Shown piece after piece: positions 63,057 through 64,000 of a stretch of DNA of 64,000 nucleotides. A program made the position numbers and the translations under genes. The notes beneath the pieces are model-generated. The model saw only the letters and a list, made by a program, of their open reading frames with translations, did no database searches and was not told where the DNA came from. Every line of letters starts with the position of its first letter. Position 1 is the stretch's first letter. Origin of the DNA: Sinorhizobium numidicum (GTDB lineage Bacteria > Pseudomonadota > Alphaproteobacteria > Rhizobiales > Rhizobiaceae); NCBI RefSeq assembly GCF_029892045.1, contig NZ_CP120368.1:680001-744000 (forward strand). The letters are read 5' to 3'.

Positions 63057-64000
<944 letters not shown>

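Overview
This window is a piece of an alphaproteobacterial (Rhizobiales) chromosome, most likely from the Sinorhizobium/Ensifer group. Three things point there. The flagellar cluster has the rhizobial gene order, with MotC, MotE, FlaF, FlbT and Rem, which enterics lack. It is followed by an alpha-glucoside cluster, aglR-aglE-aglF-aglG-aglA-aglK, of the type described in S. meliloti. Copies of the rhizobial intergenic mosaic repeat (RIME) lie between genes. Only three flagellin genes are present, and a TPR/GT41 glycosyltransferase gene sits between fliP and the flagellins. As I recall the S. meliloti 1021 map (four flagellins, fliP next to flaA), that makes a sister species more likely than strain 1021 itself.

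Positions 1-36929 are one flagellar and motility island. A leftward operon motA-fliM-fliN-fliG-flhB faces a rightward operon of a DUF1217 gene, flgF, fliI and an unknown membrane protein. Then come flgB-flgC-fliE-flgG-flgA-flgI-motE-flgH-fliL-fliP, the GT41 gene (leftward), three flagellin genes, a mot operon (FliH-like gene, motB, motC, fliK/motD, lytic transglycosylase), the regulator rem, flgE-flgK-flgL-flaF-flbT-flgD-fliQ, and flhA-fliR followed by FliJ-like, FlgJ-like, FlgN-like and FliL-like genes. Together they encode the type III export gate and ATPase, C-ring, rod, L/P rings, hook, junction proteins, filament, motor and late regulators. Most starts overlap the previous stop by 1-4 bases, which implies tight translational coupling.

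Three regulatory layers can be read directly. A 23-base element of the form YYC[GA]C[GA]CAAG-N10-YA[GT] precedes six flagellar operons. A different element, GCATGA...CCGGTA, precedes each flagellin. Perfect TTAA-N7-TTAA (CtrA-type) sites lie upstream of rem, upstream of the third flagellin and between the GT41 gene and the first flagellin.

Positions 37000-40150 hold a family 2 glycosyltransferase, a divergent WecG/TagA-like protein and folD. Positions 40191-48081 hold alpha-glucoside uptake and hydrolysis under a LacI-type repressor with two identical palindromic operators. Positions 48414-53530 hold a PilZ-like protein, a frameshifted GFA-family gene, and the Entner-Doudoroff entry genes zwf-pgl-edd, which would process the glucose released by AglA. 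Positions 53721-57873 hold a gamma-glutamylpolyamine-type oxidase/ligase pair and a BaiN-type flavoprotein. The right end holds a long-periplasmic-domain chemoreceptor, a LysR-type regulator, small proteins and the 3' part of isocitrate lyase (aceA). I saw no tRNA, rRNA, CRISPR array, insertion sequence or prophage gene.
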